Of a stretch of DNA of 64,000 nucleotides, positions 35,492 through 45,043 are shown in pieces. The notes under the pieces were generated by a model. The model was not told the DNA's origin. It saw only the letters and a program-made list of their open reading frames with translations, and ran no database searches. Every line of letters begins with the position of its first letter. Positions within the stretch are counted from its first letter, which is position 1. The stretch lies in assembly GCF_001634285.1 (NCBI RefSeq), contig NZ_CP015440.1, positions 1 through 64,000 of the forward strand, written 5' to 3'. A program made the position numbers and the translations under genes. This stretch comes from Anoxybacillus amylolyticus (GTDB taxonomy: Bacteria > Bacillota > Bacilli > Bacillales > Anoxybacillaceae).

Positions 35492-35632
35492 TAAATCGTT
35501 GAATCCGTAATGGAGCGGGGGAACCATTGTTGTAACGTGTGTTACTTGGGGTGAATCCGACGCAGGAGGGGCTACTCTCATGCCCTAACCCGACAGCTAA
35601 CCTCGTAAGCGTAGTGGGAGGGATGGAATATT
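35492..35632 (+). ncRNA. c-di-AMP (ydaO/yuaA) riboswitch
   Basis: The conserved segments of the ydaO aptamer appear in order: GAATCCGTAATGGAGCGGGGGAACC-like start (35501), TTGGGGTGAATCC (35547), AGGGGCTACTCTC and ATGCCCTAACCCGACAGCTAACC (from 35568), CGTAAGCG and GGAGGGA. It binds two c-di-AMP and turns off expression when c-di-AMP is high. A terminator follows directly, then a potassium transporter gene, a known target. Confidence 0.95.
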
Positions 35633-35672
35633 GCCGTTAAGGACATCCTTGGCGGCTTTTTGTATTTTTTTT
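35633..35672 (+). terminator. Riboswitch expression-platform terminator
   Basis: GCCGTTAAGGA/TCCTTGGCGGC (11-bp stem with G-U pairs, 2-nt loop) and a TTTTT run. Confidence 0.9.
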
Positions 35673-35723
35673 CTTTCATAAATGTGCAAAATAAAACTAA
35701 CTTAAAAAGAAGGAGAAAGGGAA

Positions 35724-37559
35724 ATGGCTTCGGTTAAACGATTGTTAATTGGATCACCAATGGAAACAAAGCGGTTGAAACATGAGAAATTGCCGAAATG
35801 GAAAGCGCTAGCGGTATTTTCATCTGATGCGCTTTCCTCTGTGGCGTATGCGACAGAAGAAATTTTGCTAGTGCTTATGCTGCTTGGGACAGGTGTCTTT
35901 TTCTTCTCATTGCCGATTGCATTGGCGATTTTAGTCTTGTTAGTCGTTGTCACGTTGTCGTATCGACAAATTATTTATGCGTTCCCATCTGGTGGGGGGG
36001 CGTATGTGGTAGCAAGAGATCATTTAAGTACGACGACGAGTTTAGTCGCTGGTGCGGCGCTAATGATTGATTACTTGCTGACAGTAGCCGTTAGTATTAG
36101 TTCTGGTGTTGCGGCATTGACGTCAGCGTTTCCAAGTTTGCTTCCGTGGAAAGTAGACATTGCGCTTGCCCTTGTATTATTGCTCATGATTTTAAACTTG
36201 CGAGGCATTACGGAATCTGCAACGGTGTTTGCTTACCCGACGTACTTGTTTATTATCTCAGTGTTAGTATTAATTGCTGTTGGGGGATGGCAATTATGGC
36301 ATGAAGGTTGGCATGGCTTCAATTACCAAGAGCATGCGACTGCCACACATTTCTTTTCATCAGGATATGGTATATTTATTTTGTTACGAGCGTTTGCGTC
36401 TGGTTGTTCAGCGATGACAGGGGTGGAGGCAATTAGCAACGGTGTTCCATCATTCAAGCCGGACAGCTCGAAAAATGCATCGATTACGATGGGGTGGATG
36501 TCGTTTTTATTAGGCACCATGTTTTTGGGGATTACGATTTTAGCAGCTGGTTTTGGGGTTGTGCCGTTGCAAGATAAAACTGTTATCTCGCAAATTGGAC
36601 AGCACGTGTTTGGAAATAGCATCTTTTTCTATTTATTTCAAATGGTAACGATGCTTATTTTAGTGCTGGCGGCGAACACGAGCTTTGCTGGATTTCCACA
36701 GCTTGTTTCGGTTATTGCGAATGATCGCTTCTTACCGCGCAGTTTATCTGCCCGCGGCGACCGTCTCGTCTTTTCCAATGGAATTATTTTGCTTAGCGTA
36801 TTAGCGATGATTTTAATTGTGATGTTCCACGGGGAAACGCACTCGTTGATTCCGCTTTATGCGGTTGGGGTATTTTTATCGTTCACGATTGGACAGTTTG
36901 GAATGGTCAAGAAATTATGGAAAGAGAAAAATGGACGCAGTACGGTTACTATTGCCACAATTATGACAGGGATGATTGTCACTGGACTAGTGACGATTAT
37001 TACTGTTGTTGCAAAATTCACACAAGGAGCATGGCTTGTCATGATTTCTATTCCGCTTCTTGTAGTATTGTTTTACAAAATTCGTGCCCATTATGATAAA
37101 TTAGGCGAACAATTAAGACTTGATGAACAAGAGTGGAAGCGGCGGGAGAAAATCGTTGAGCCAAAAGTAATCATCCCGATTTCTGGAGTAAGCAAAGTCG
37201 TTGCCCAGTCGCTTCAATATGCTCGGAGCATTTCTCAAGATATTACGGCTATTTCGATTATTTTCCATGAAGAGGAGGAGCGAAAACTTCGGGAGAAATG
37301 GGAAAAATTTCACCCAGATATCGAATTAAAAGTCATTTATTCTCCATATCGGACAATCCTTTCGCCAATGCTTGATTACATTAATGAAGTAGAAAAGCAA
37401 ACAAAAGGCGCACCGATTACGATTTTAATGCCGCAGTTTATTGTAAAAAAATGGTGGCATACGTTGTTGCATAACCAAACGGCAATTTTATTACGGTTTT
37501 TCTTGATTTTGAAAAAAGACATTGTCATTGCGACCATTCCATATCATTTGAAAGAATAG
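35724..37559 (+). CDS. kimA: High-affinity potassium transporter KimA (APC family)
   Basis: 611 aa; ATG after AAGAAGGAGAAAGGG. Twelve membrane helices of the APC superfamily (about residues 28-455) and a cytoplasmic C-terminal domain (about 470-605). The front segment KAVFSSDALSSVAYATEE-like (residues 28-47) and the Gly-rich FPSGGGAYVVARDHL (about 89) are hallmarks of KimA/YdaO. Proton-coupled K+ uptake. Controlled by the c-di-AMP riboswitch, closing a loop with cdaA earlier in the window. Confidence 0.93.
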   Translation: MASVKRLLIGSPMETKRLKHEKLPKWKALAVFSSDALSSVAYATEEILLVLMLLGTGVFFFSLPIALAILVLLVVVTLSYRQIIYAFPSGGGAYVVARDHLSTTTSLVAGAALMIDYLLTVAVSISSGVAALTSAFPSLLPWKVDIALALVLLLMILNLRGITESATVFAYPTYLFIISVLVLIAVGGWQLWHEGWHGFNYQEHATATHFFSSGYGIFILLRAFASGCSAMTGVEAISNGVPSFKPDSSKNASITMGWMSFLLGTMFLGITILAAGFGVVPLQDKTVISQIGQHVFGNSIFFYLFQMVTMLILVLAANTSFAGFPQLVSVIANDRFLPRSLSARGDRLVFSNGIILLSVLAMILIVMFHGETHSLIPLYAVGVFLSFTIGQFGMVKKLWKEKNGRSTVTIATIMTGMIVTGLVTIITVVAKFTQGAWLVMISIPLLVVLFYKIRAHYDKLGEQLRLDEQEWKRREKIVEPKVIIPISGVSKVVAQSLQYARSISQDITAISIIFHEEEERKLREKWEKFHPDIELKVIYSPYRTILSPMLDYINEVEKQTKGAPITILMPQFIVKKWWHTLLHNQTAILLRFFLILKKDIVIATIPYHLKE

Positions 37560-37678
37560 TGTCGAAACGGGAAAAAATATTTCCTTGGAAATCGAATCTC
37601 GTCGAAAAATGATAAAATGGATAGCCGAGTTCCCCTTGTGTTCACTTGTGCATATAGTAACGCAGGGGGAACGAAACG

Positions 37679-38335
37679 ATGTTAAAATACGTATCGATGA
37701 TGATGTTAGCATTGGCGGTGAGTTTAGACAGTTTAAGCGTTGGGGTGACGTACGGGATGCGGAAAATGAAATTTCCGCTTTCCTCACTAGTAGTCATTGC
37801 ATTGTTTTCAGGGTTCATGCTGCTTATGTCTATGTACGTCGGTTCTTTTCTCGTTCTGTTATTGCCGGTGCGTGTGGAAAAAGCAATTGCCGCGTGCATT
37901 TTAGTGGCGATCGGTGTGTGGGCGATTTATAACGTATTAAAGAAGCGAGAAGATGAGCTAGAAGAGATGGTACCTCGGCCCGCGACAACAATGAAAATAT
38001 GGCGTGTCCATTTAAAACGGCTAGGCATTGTCATCCAAATTTTAAAGCGTCCGTCGCTAGCTGATTTGGATGGCTCGGGCAGCATTAGCATGAACGAGGC
38101 GCTCTTGATTGGCTTTGCGCTATCAATGGATGCGTTCGGAGCAGGTTTAAGCGCTTCGCTTTTAGGCTATTCTCCACTTATGTTAGCATTGCTCGTGTCC
38201 TTGCTTAATATGCTGTTCATTCATTTTGGACTAAAAACAGGCTATACGTTTGCAAAAACAAAAATAATGAAAAAAGCAACAGTTATTCCAGGGGTGATTT
38301 TAATTTGTTTAGGCATTTCTAAAATATTCTTTTAG
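37679..38335 (+). CDS. ytaF: Sporulation membrane protein YtaF (MntP-like)
   Basis: 218 aa, six membrane helices in two groups of three. Each half carries the Asp-containing MntP motif (SLDSLSVGVTYG and SMDAFGAGLSAS). Between them lies DLDGSGSIS, an EF-hand-like acidic loop usual for YtaF. MntP relatives export manganese; the YtaF substrate is not known. Single gene ending at its own terminator. Confidence 0.9.
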   Translation: MLKYVSMMMLALAVSLDSLSVGVTYGMRKMKFPLSSLVVIALFSGFMLLMSMYVGSFLVLLLPVRVEKAIAACILVAIGVWAIYNVLKKREDELEEMVPRPATTMKIWRVHLKRLGIVIQILKRPSLADLDGSGSISMNEALLIGFALSMDAFGAGLSASLLGYSPLMLALLVSLLNMLFIHFGLKTGYTFAKTKIMKKATVIPGVILICLGISKIFF

Positions 38336-38374
38336 AAAAGCTCCTAAAGATCGTTACGGTCTTTAGGAGCTTTT
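38335..38374 (+). terminator. ytaF terminator
   Basis: AAAGCTCCTAAAGA/TCTTTAGGAGCTTT, 14-bp stem, then TT. Clear hairpin. Confidence 0.85.
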
Positions 38375-38438
38375 GAATCTTTCTGCTTGTTCGATCGTAA
38401 ATAATAAAGAGGAGAAACATACTGTGGAGGGAGTAGCT

Positions 38439-39419
38439 GTGTTTAAAAAATTTTTGTCCAAGCTAGGAATTGGTTCTGCAAAAATTAACCTTGTTTTGCA
38501 TCAACCTTACGCGCGCGTTGGCGAAAAAATCGAAGGCGAATTTTTCATTGAAGGAGGGATAACCGAGCAACATATTCGTAAATTAGATGTCGAGCTTCAG
38601 CTCATTGTTCATGCAAATGGTCAGCATTATCGTCAGACGGTTGCGGTCATTCCGGTTGCGTCATCGTTTATGCTTCATCCGGGAGAGCGAAAAGTATTGC
38701 CGTTCGTTTATACATTGCCACTCCATTTGCCAGTCACGCGTTATGGGGTAGAGTATGTATTCGTTACGCGGCTTGATATTGCCGACGGAGTCGATGCAGT
38801 GGATGAAGATAGCATTCGCATCTTGCCGCCGGTGCCGTTAGAAAAATTGTTTTACGCATTAGACAAGCTCGGTTTTCGTGAGAAGCCAATTTCTGGGAAA
38901 ATCACGGCGCATGGACAAGAGTTTGCATTTTTCCCGACAGAGTCGTTTCGAGGTGTGATTCAAGAAATTGAATGTTTCGCTTTTTTTGAGGAACACGGTA
39001 TTCGCTTGCAGCTTGAAGTCGATGTATTGAATGGAATATTGGGGTTCAGTGAGAGAGAATTAAAACGGGATGTGTTCTTTAGTTATGATGAAGTGAACGA
39101 CGTCGAAGGATTGGCGCAAAAATGGCATATGTTATTGCAAGAGATGGTACACCAGCCGCAAATGTATGCCCATTCGTCCTATATCTCACACCAGCCGCAT
39201 GTTCCGCACGATCCGGGATATTATCATACCTATCCTTCCCGCCATCACGGACATGGAATGATGGGAGCGATCGGCGGATTTGCCGCCGGAATGCTTGCTG
39301 GCATGGTGGCAGAAGAGCTGATCGAGGATGTAGTAGAAGATGCGTTTGATGCCGGAGACCGTGTGGAGGATATGGTAGGCGACTGGTTTGATGGAGATGA
39401 TGATATCGATATTCTATAA
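38439..39419 (+). CDS. spo0M: Sporulation-control protein Spo0M
   Basis: 326 aa from GTG 38439, six bases after GGAGGGAG; the open frame extends to 38373 without a ribosome site. Arrestin-like N-terminal fold (KINLVLHQPYARVGEKIEGE), then a His- and Tyr-rich linker (PQMYAHSSYISHQPHVPHDP) and an acidic C-terminal end. Influences Spo0A-dependent sporulation and cell division in Bacillus. Confidence 0.93.
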   Translation: MFKKFLSKLGIGSAKINLVLHQPYARVGEKIEGEFFIEGGITEQHIRKLDVELQLIVHANGQHYRQTVAVIPVASSFMLHPGERKVLPFVYTLPLHLPVTRYGVEYVFVTRLDIADGVDAVDEDSIRILPPVPLEKLFYALDKLGFREKPISGKITAHGQEFAFFPTESFRGVIQEIECFAFFEEHGIRLQLEVDVLNGILGFSERELKRDVFFSYDEVNDVEGLAQKWHMLLQEMVHQPQMYAHSSYISHQPHVPHDPGYYHTYPSRHHGHGMMGAIGGFAAGMLAGMVAEELIEDVVEDAFDAGDRVEDMVGDWFDGDDDIDIL

Positions 39420-39425
39420 TTTGGG

Positions 39426-39460
39426 AAGGCCTTCTCTTATGCAGGGGAAGGCTTTTTTTG
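39426..39460 (+). terminator. spo0M terminator
   Basis: AAGGCCTTCTC...GGGGAAGGCTT stem followed by TTTTTTT. Confidence 0.8.
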
Positions 39461-39564
39461 ATTTTGGACTAGGCCTGATTATCAAACTGAGATGAGATAA
39501 AAGTAGTGAATGAACGGGGTTGGCGGTTTACAGGCAATCCTTTCTTGTGAGAAATCAATATCAA

Positions 39565-40426
39565 CCCGTGGTGCTAGATAAAATCGAGTGAGCATAAAAA
39601 TAGCCTTTGCTTGTGGATCTCCTGTAGAATGAAAGTGCGACCAAACATTCGAAAGGAGAATCCCCATGCAAGAGCACTTTCATTTTACTACAGATCAAGC
39701 GAATATTCAGAAACAATATGCAGCCATTTTCTTCTTTGTTTCTGCCCAACTTTCACAAATTCAGATCTATCTTCAACGTCACAATCGACATTTGGTGAAA
39801 GTAAGAAGACGCTGTCATCATTGCCATTCATATTTTAGGAAAGTTATTTGGTTTTTCCTCCGAACGTGCATGGCATCGCTTTGTCACCGGAAACTTGTTT
39901 ACAAAGGGACAGTTTCTCGAACGTTCCCGATACAACCTCCGTTGTCGAGCGTTGCGTTTTGCAATCAAATGGATTCGTTATGAACTGGCGAAACGTGGTC
40001 AACACCATGCCTATGCGGTAGTAGACAGTATGCCGATAGAATAGGCATGCCGCAAGAAGGTATCGCGTCAAACGATTCCAAGGGATCGCAGACATCGGGT
40101 ATTGTGCTTCGAAAAAGCAATGGTACTATGGGTTTAAGTTTCATCTTCAAGTGACAGACCAAGGTGTCTAACTATGGGATACGTAGTCGCGGAAGCGTCT
40201 TGTCACGATCGAATCGCCGCTGAAAGTGTCATGTCCCAAATTCCTCATCCCTATAATTTAGGTGACAAAGGATTCATCAGTAGCGATTTGCAAAAAAAGT
40301 TGTACGAATAGTACCAAATCGTGTTTTGGACTCCACCTCGAAAAAACAAGAAACACCGCTCATCCGAAGCATGGGAGAAATAGATCAAGCAAAAACGAAA
40401 AGTCATTGAAACCGTGTTCTCTGTCC
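39565..40426 (+). mobile_element. IS5-like insertion sequence, decayed copy 2
   Basis: Begins with CCCGTGGTGCTAGATAAAATCGAG, the left end of the IS at 45287, in the same orientation. The transposase frame starts MQEHFHFTTDQA at 39666 but carries several frameshifts and in-frame stops (for example TAG at about 40041). The right end is missing because the IS1634-like element begins at 40427. Confidence 0.88.
39666..40426 (+). pseudogene. IS5-like transposase, multiply broken
   Basis: Colinear with the transposase at 45388-46267. It is frameshifted near 39800, has stops at 40041 and 40309, and is cut at 40426 in the middle of the conserved end. Confidence 0.85.
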
Positions 40427-41697
40427 CGAGTTCGACAGCGACTAGGTAAACAAAATGCCTCTGATCCCTTGATACAAAAGGGACGAGAGGCATTTGGGCA
40501 TACTTCGGGCGTGTATCTAGGTGCGAGGATGGATGCCTAGAATCTTCGGAGGAGGATCCAGCCCTAGAGCCGCAAAGAGTTGCGCTTGTTTGGTCGTCAG
40601 TTCGGTTCGTTGATAAAGATCTCCGTTTTTTGAAGAAAAATGTCCAAGCATGAGACGTTCGCATTCGTCCCTTACTTTCGGCCACGATTCATGGGTTCGA
40701 ATCTCCACGATCCGAACCAGCAAGAGAGCGAGCCAACTGAGCAGCACGTGCGCCCGAATGCGGTCTTCCAAGCGGTGATACATAGGCCGCAATTCCAATG
40801 TGGACTTTAATGTTCGAAAGGCCTGCTCGATATCCACCAGCTGCTTATACCCGAGCGCGACATCCTCGGCAGACAAGGTGTCATCGGATGTCCGGATGAG
40901 ATATTTTCCGTCATACTTTTCGGCATCACGAACCGTCTGCTTGTCGATGCGAAGGGTTCCGTCCTTCAACTGGCGCAAGTATTTTCCATAGGAAGGATGG
41001 GAACGCAATCGGCAGGTAGCCTTATGATGAGCTTCGTTTGGGAGTTGGCGAAGCCCTTCTAACTCCTCTTTCAGCGATTCGAGCAGCTTTTCTCGCTCCT
41101 TGCGTTGGCGCTTGGCTTCGCTGGGATTGTACACGAGAACATAGCGCTGGCGTGCTTCTCCGTCTCCCACGGTGATTTCCTTGATATGCAAGTTCTCTTG
41201 GACTTGTTGGTAGCGCCCGCGACGACTCAACGCCTCTTCGATGGAAGCTTTCCCGGATCGCATTTTTTCACCGACAATGTAATGTCCTCCTGCCTGTTGT
41301 AAGGTTCGTAAGTTTTCTTCAGATGAAAATCCGCGATCCATGACATTGATGACACGACCGAGCTTCCAGCCGATCAAATCGTGTTTGACTTGTTTGATGA
41401 CCGTCATGTCCATCGTATTGCCTGGCCATACCCAAGCGCGAATCGGGACTCCTTCCCGGGTGACGGCCAGCCCAATGACGATTTGGACAAGATCGGGTCG
41501 CTTGTCTTTAGAAAATCCCTGCTTTCGAAGGGATTCCTCTTCCGGTGTTTCGGACGGATCGACTTCGAAATAAGACGAAGTCGTATCAAAATAAAGCAAA
41601 TCGACTTCCAGATTTAATAAGTCGGCTACAGCATGGAACACTTGTCGTTCCAAGTCCGATTGCACGACCAGCAGTTCATCCATCGCCCGGTGTTTTC
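40427..41697 (-). mobile_element. IS1634-family element, 5' truncated
   Basis: Starts abruptly inside the decayed IS5-like element and ends where a palindromic repeat begins at 41698. The front of the transposase gene and the right end are missing. Confidence 0.75.
40517..41697 (-). pseudogene. IS1634-family (IS4-group) transposase, N-terminus missing
   Basis: About 390 codons of a DDE transposase: DLLYFDTTSSYFEVD (first Asp), VINVMDRGFSSEENL (second Asp) and YKQLVDIEQAFRTLKSTLEL with the catalytic Glu. Full proteins of this family are about 550 aa, so roughly 150 residues are gone. The open frame continues to 41803 into the neighbouring repeat, but that part is not transposase. Confidence 0.8.
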
Positions 41698-41900
41698 TGC
41701 AAAGAAAAAATACAGAGTTTTGCAAGGAAAAGTGCAGAGAATTACAACTTGACATGGAGCCTCTGGGGGTGTGATTAAAAAGCCAGGAAGCCAGCAATAT
41801 CAAGGATTGGCTATGCCTAAAAAGGCTATCACATCCCCCACTCCATGTAAAGTTGGCCTAAGCCAGATTCTCTGCAGATCTCTGCATTTTTATTTTGCAA
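41698..41900. repeat. Palindromic element of about 200 bp
   Basis: Left and right halves are imperfect inverted repeats: TTGCAAGGAAAAGTGCAGAG (41720) with CTCTGCATTTTTATTTTGCAA (41880), ACTTGACATGGAG with CTCCATGTAAAGT, GGGGGTGTGAT with ATCACATCCCCC, and TAAAAAGCC with GGC...TTTTTAGG. No coding capacity. Probably a MITE or collapsed IS ends. Ends 17 bp before the ABC gene of the bacteriocin locus. Confidence 0.7.
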
Positions 41901-41917
41901 TAAACAACCTTCCCGCT

Positions 41918-42568
41918 TTACCAGATGCCTTCCTTTCTCACCGGACGAGCAAGTGTCAATACACGCGCACTAGGGAACTTGTCTTGATGGACATGGGAAG
42001 CAATGATATACGATGCACGGTTGTCCGTTTGAATCCATTCCGCTAGTATGTCCCGGCTGGTCACATCAAGCGAGTTAAACGGCTCATCCATTAAATACAA
42101 TTCCACAGGCCGTCCTAAAGCAATCGCGATATGCAACTTTTGCAACGTCCCAAGCGAATATTGATCAACGGGAAGAGCTAGCCAATCCGCCATCCCTAAT
42201 GTATGGCAAATCGCTTCTACCTTTTGGTAATATGTGCGATCTAATCGCCATAAAAGCCGAAAACATTCGATATTTTCATAGCCTGTCAGTTTAGAAAATA
42301 AAGGGGGTTCAGCCGTTACGTACGATATATAGCGGCGTATCGCAACCAGCTGAACCGGATTTCCTTTATAATAAGCACGGTAGGTCAAATGGCCATTAGA
42401 AAGCAAGCCAGCGATAATCTGTAATAACGTTGTTTTCCCAACGCCATTTGGACCTGTTAGGAAAATCGTTTCCCCTTTCAGAACGTCGAAGGAAAACTGG
42501 TCAAAAATGAGCGTTTTTCCATCATAACTATACGTTAAATTTTGCAATGAAAAAAGCGGTTCGTCCAC
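41918..42568 (-). CDS. ABC transporter ATPase of the circular bacteriocin locus (CirD/UblD-like)
   Basis: 216 aa. Walker A TGPNGVGKTTLLQ (about residue 40), signature SLGTLQKLHIAIAL (variant of LSGGQ), Walker B LYLMDEPFNSLD. Last gene of the minus-strand cluster. In circularin A and uberolysin clusters the equivalent ATPase works with the SpoIIM-type protein in secretion and immunity; that role is inferred from position. Confidence 0.85.
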   Translation of the reverse strand: MDEPLFSLQNLTYSYDGKTLIFDQFSFDVLKGETIFLTGPNGVGKTTLLQIIAGLLSNGHLTYRAYYKGNPVQLVAIRRYISYVTAEPPLFSKLTGYENIECFRLLWRLDRTYYQKVEAICHTLGMADWLALPVDQYSLGTLQKLHIAIALGRPVELYLMDEPFNSLDVTSRDILAEWIQTDNRASYIIASHVHQDKFPSARVLTLARPVRKEGIW

Positions 42569-42579
42569 AACATTCCCTC

Positions 42580-43092
42580 CTATGCGTGCGACACAGTCGC
42601 CTCAATGAGCGCAGATATTACCAATAGTATGGAAGCTGCCGTGAATAACAAAACAACATCACGTATATGAAGCGGTTCTGTCTCCTCAGCTCGTGCTCTT
42701 TTTTTCACAATATGGAGCAACCGCCATGTTTCATATCCTAACGTACAAAATAGCAAATGGCTCATGATTTCTGTAATTCCATGGGGAAGGATGCCCGTTA
42801 TAATAGGGTGCAATCCATACCCTTTCATGACCCCTTTCACAATGGCTCCTAACATTGCTGCATTATAGGCGAGATAAACTGTATTTACGACCCCTAATGT
42901 CAACCATCCGCCAAACATAAGAATCGCCCCGACCATAAAGTTGTGGGCTAAAGTCGGCCAAAACGCCATGGAAGTTGGATGGATCGTTAATTTTTCAGAA
43001 ACAATGACGGCACCGAAAGCAAAACATATCCCATATACAGCCAGCGATACACAAAAATATGGCAGATGGCTGCGAATGGTTCTCCCGATCAT
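42580..43092 (-). CDS. SpoIIM-family (DUF95) membrane protein of the bacteriocin locus (CirC/UblC-like)
   Basis: 170 aa with about five membrane helices. Family features: FMVGAILMFGGWLTLGVVNT and the conserved LPHGITEIMSHLLF (about residue 103). SpoIIM-family proteins are regular members of circular bacteriocin clusters, where they are needed for maturation or export. Overlaps the preceding gene by 4 bp, showing an operon. Confidence 0.85.
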   Translation of the reverse strand: MIGRTIRSHLPYFCVSLAVYGICFAFGAVIVSEKLTIHPTSMAFWPTLAHNFMVGAILMFGGWLTLGVVNTVYLAYNAAMLGAIVKGVMKGYGLHPIITGILPHGITEIMSHLLFCTLGYETWRLLHIVKKRARAEETEPLHIRDVVLLFTAASILLVISALIEATVSHA

Positions 43093-44717
43093 CCTTTCCC
43101 ATCCTTTCTCCTATCGATGGAATAACGAGTGCTTCCCCACAAAACGATATATAAAGCTATAACAAACAAAGTGCTATACCATCCCCATTGTTCGCCTCTT
43201 AGCAAGACGAAAAAGGCTGAGATCAGAGAAGAAAAGATAGTCACATAAGTGAATAACCGATGAAATAGATGATTGCCAGCCGCTACGACCATATAGCCAG
43301 CATAATCGCGCGGAGAAGCCAACTCTACTTTCTCTCCGCTCGATAAAAGAAAACAAAACACCTCATAATCAGTGCGCAAAATCCGTTTGATAACTAACGG
43401 ATACAACGGCATTATGATGATGCTAAGCAAAACAACAATCAGCGCATTCCCCCTAAACCATCCTACCCATTCAATAGCAAGCAAGCCAAGCGCCGCCGCG
43501 CACGGATATACTCCTATCCGTCGCAACAATGTCCACTTCGCTTGAATTAACTGCACAAGAGGAGGGGGATCAAGAAGCCTAAATACGAGCAATCGCTCAA
43601 TATCGCTTTCAAACAAAAAGACTTGCGAAAATGTACTGGCAACGGCGCGCAATGTTCCTGTCATCACGATATACATTTCAAACAAACAAAGAAAACATAT
43701 AACGAAAAGATTATGGATGAAAGGGAACAAAGCGATATTCGCTCCTGTGACAAGAAACCATTCTCCCGGCAGAAACAATAACAAAGGCGGTTTGTCCAAT
43801 TGACTGGCTTTACGCATTAACAAACAAGTATCTTTATACAGAAGCGCATTCTCACTAGCGGGTTGCCATGATGATTGGATCACACGCTGATACCATTTAT
43901 ACAGCACGTATGTCTTGGCTTCCACACAAGCACGGACGGATCGCAAGCTTCCCAACGCGAACGCTGCGATTGCAAGACCGCTAGCCGCCAAGACACCTCC
44001 GTTCAATCCTACCATCCCATGCCAAGTAAACACTCGCTCATGAATCCATTGTTGCCACTTGGCGAACTGACCATCCATATAGGCGAGATACGAAATCGAC
44101 AACCCATATGTCTTAACAGCATGGCGCGACAATTGTAACAACGATACAATCGGGATCATGACCATATAACCGACCGCTAAGGAGAAAAAGCAAGAAAGAA
44201 CGCCTGAAAATACGCGTCGCCCCCCAAACTTTGTCCCCCTCATTACATGAGACATCACATAAAGGAAAAACAAAGTTGCTTGTCCAAACCATACAAGTTC
44301 GGCTCCAACCCATCCGAGCTTCACAATCAAGGCAACAGACGGCGGAAAAACGGTTGGCAACATGCGCAACATATAACTAACATAGTGGATGACGACCAAA
44401 CGCCGCCAGACCACGTCGTCCTGTTCGCTTGACAACCGCAAGTAATCATAATGATAATCACGTTGCAATTTTTCCCCCGAGTCGAGCAAGACGGCGATGA
44501 AAGGGCTAGTCGCTAGTAACAAGAGTAGCCCGATGGTAAAAGAAGAGCCGAATACGGAAGACCGGCTACATACAATGATGACGAGACAACAAGAGAGAAG
44601 CCACTTTCCCCCTTCAGCAACGAACAACGCCCCTTTTGGGCTTAGCAGCAATTTTTTTTGCAGCGGAGCGATGCTGCTCCTTCTCATCTGTTGATAAAAT
44701 AGCCACACTAGTTTCAA
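43089..44717 (-). CDS. Large membrane protein of the bacteriocin locus (CirB/UblB-like)
   Basis: 542 aa, 10-12 predicted membrane helices spread over the whole length, no enzymatic motif visible. Position (second after the precursor), size and topology match the large multi-membrane proteins of circularin A and uberolysin clusters, thought to take part in maturation and export. Identity rests on context. Confidence 0.75.
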   Translation of the reverse strand: MKLVWLFYQQMRRSSIAPLQKKLLLSPKGALFVAEGGKWLLSCCLVIIVCSRSSVFGSSFTIGLLLLLATSPFIAVLLDSGEKLQRDYHYDYLRLSSEQDDVVWRRLVVIHYVSYMLRMLPTVFPPSVALIVKLGWVGAELVWFGQATLFFLYVMSHVMRGTKFGGRRVFSGVLSCFFSLAVGYMVMIPIVSLLQLSRHAVKTYGLSISYLAYMDGQFAKWQQWIHERVFTWHGMVGLNGGVLAASGLAIAAFALGSLRSVRACVEAKTYVLYKWYQRVIQSSWQPASENALLYKDTCLLMRKASQLDKPPLLLFLPGEWFLVTGANIALFPFIHNLFVICFLCLFEMYIVMTGTLRAVASTFSQVFLFESDIERLLVFRLLDPPPLVQLIQAKWTLLRRIGVYPCAAALGLLAIEWVGWFRGNALIVVLLSIIIMPLYPLVIKRILRTDYEVFCFLLSSGEKVELASPRDYAGYMVVAAGNHLFHRLFTYVTIFSSLISAFFVLLRGEQWGWYSTLFVIALYIVLWGSTRYSIDRRKDGKG

Positions 44718-44750
44718 CTTGCTTCACCCTTCTAGTTCAACATGGACGGG

Positions 44751-44782
44751 AAAAAAGCAGGATGGCCATTCCCATCCTGCTT
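44751..44782 (-). terminator. Attenuator hairpin after the bacteriocin precursor gene
   Basis: On the minus strand AAGCAGGATGG/CCATCCTGCTT with a short loop and TTTTTT. It lies between precursor and membrane-protein genes, so the precursor would be made in excess over the downstream genes. Confidence 0.85.
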
Positions 44783-44788
44783 CACCAC

Positions 44789-45019
44789 TCACCAAGCAAT
44801 TGCTGCGGCCTTGCCCCGTTCCGTAACAATTTTTTTCACTGTCGCCACAAATGTCGACCATCCGATTTCTAAAATCGCATCCACTCCACCGGATAAAATA
44901 GCAGTAATTCCTAGAATGATAGAAACTAACGTCGACCCTGTCAACACAATCGATACAACGGTCGTGGCAACAGCTTGTGACACACCCAGCGTCCCCGCTA
45001 CAAGAGCCAACAAACTCAT
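44789..45019 (-). CDS. Circular bacteriocin precursor (circularin A/uberolysin family)
   Basis: 76 aa from ATG 45019, after AAAGGGGGTGA. The peptide begins MSLLALVAGTLGVSQAVATT, continues with hydrophobic helices (STLVSIILGITAILSGGVDA), then IGWSTFVATVKKIVTERGK and ends AAAIAW. VAGTLGV, the GG.D/T turn, IGW.TF.ATV.K and the aromatic last residue match circularin A. After removal of a 5-6 residue leader, an N-terminal Leu or Val would join the C-terminal Trp head to tail, giving a 70-71 residue ring that permeabilises membranes. No Cys. Confidence 0.92.
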   Translation of the reverse strand: MSLLALVAGTLGVSQAVATTVVSIVLTGSTLVSIILGITAILSGGVDAILEIGWSTFVATVKKIVTERGKAAAIAW

Positions 45020-45043
45020 GTTGAAATCACCCCCTTTCAAAAA

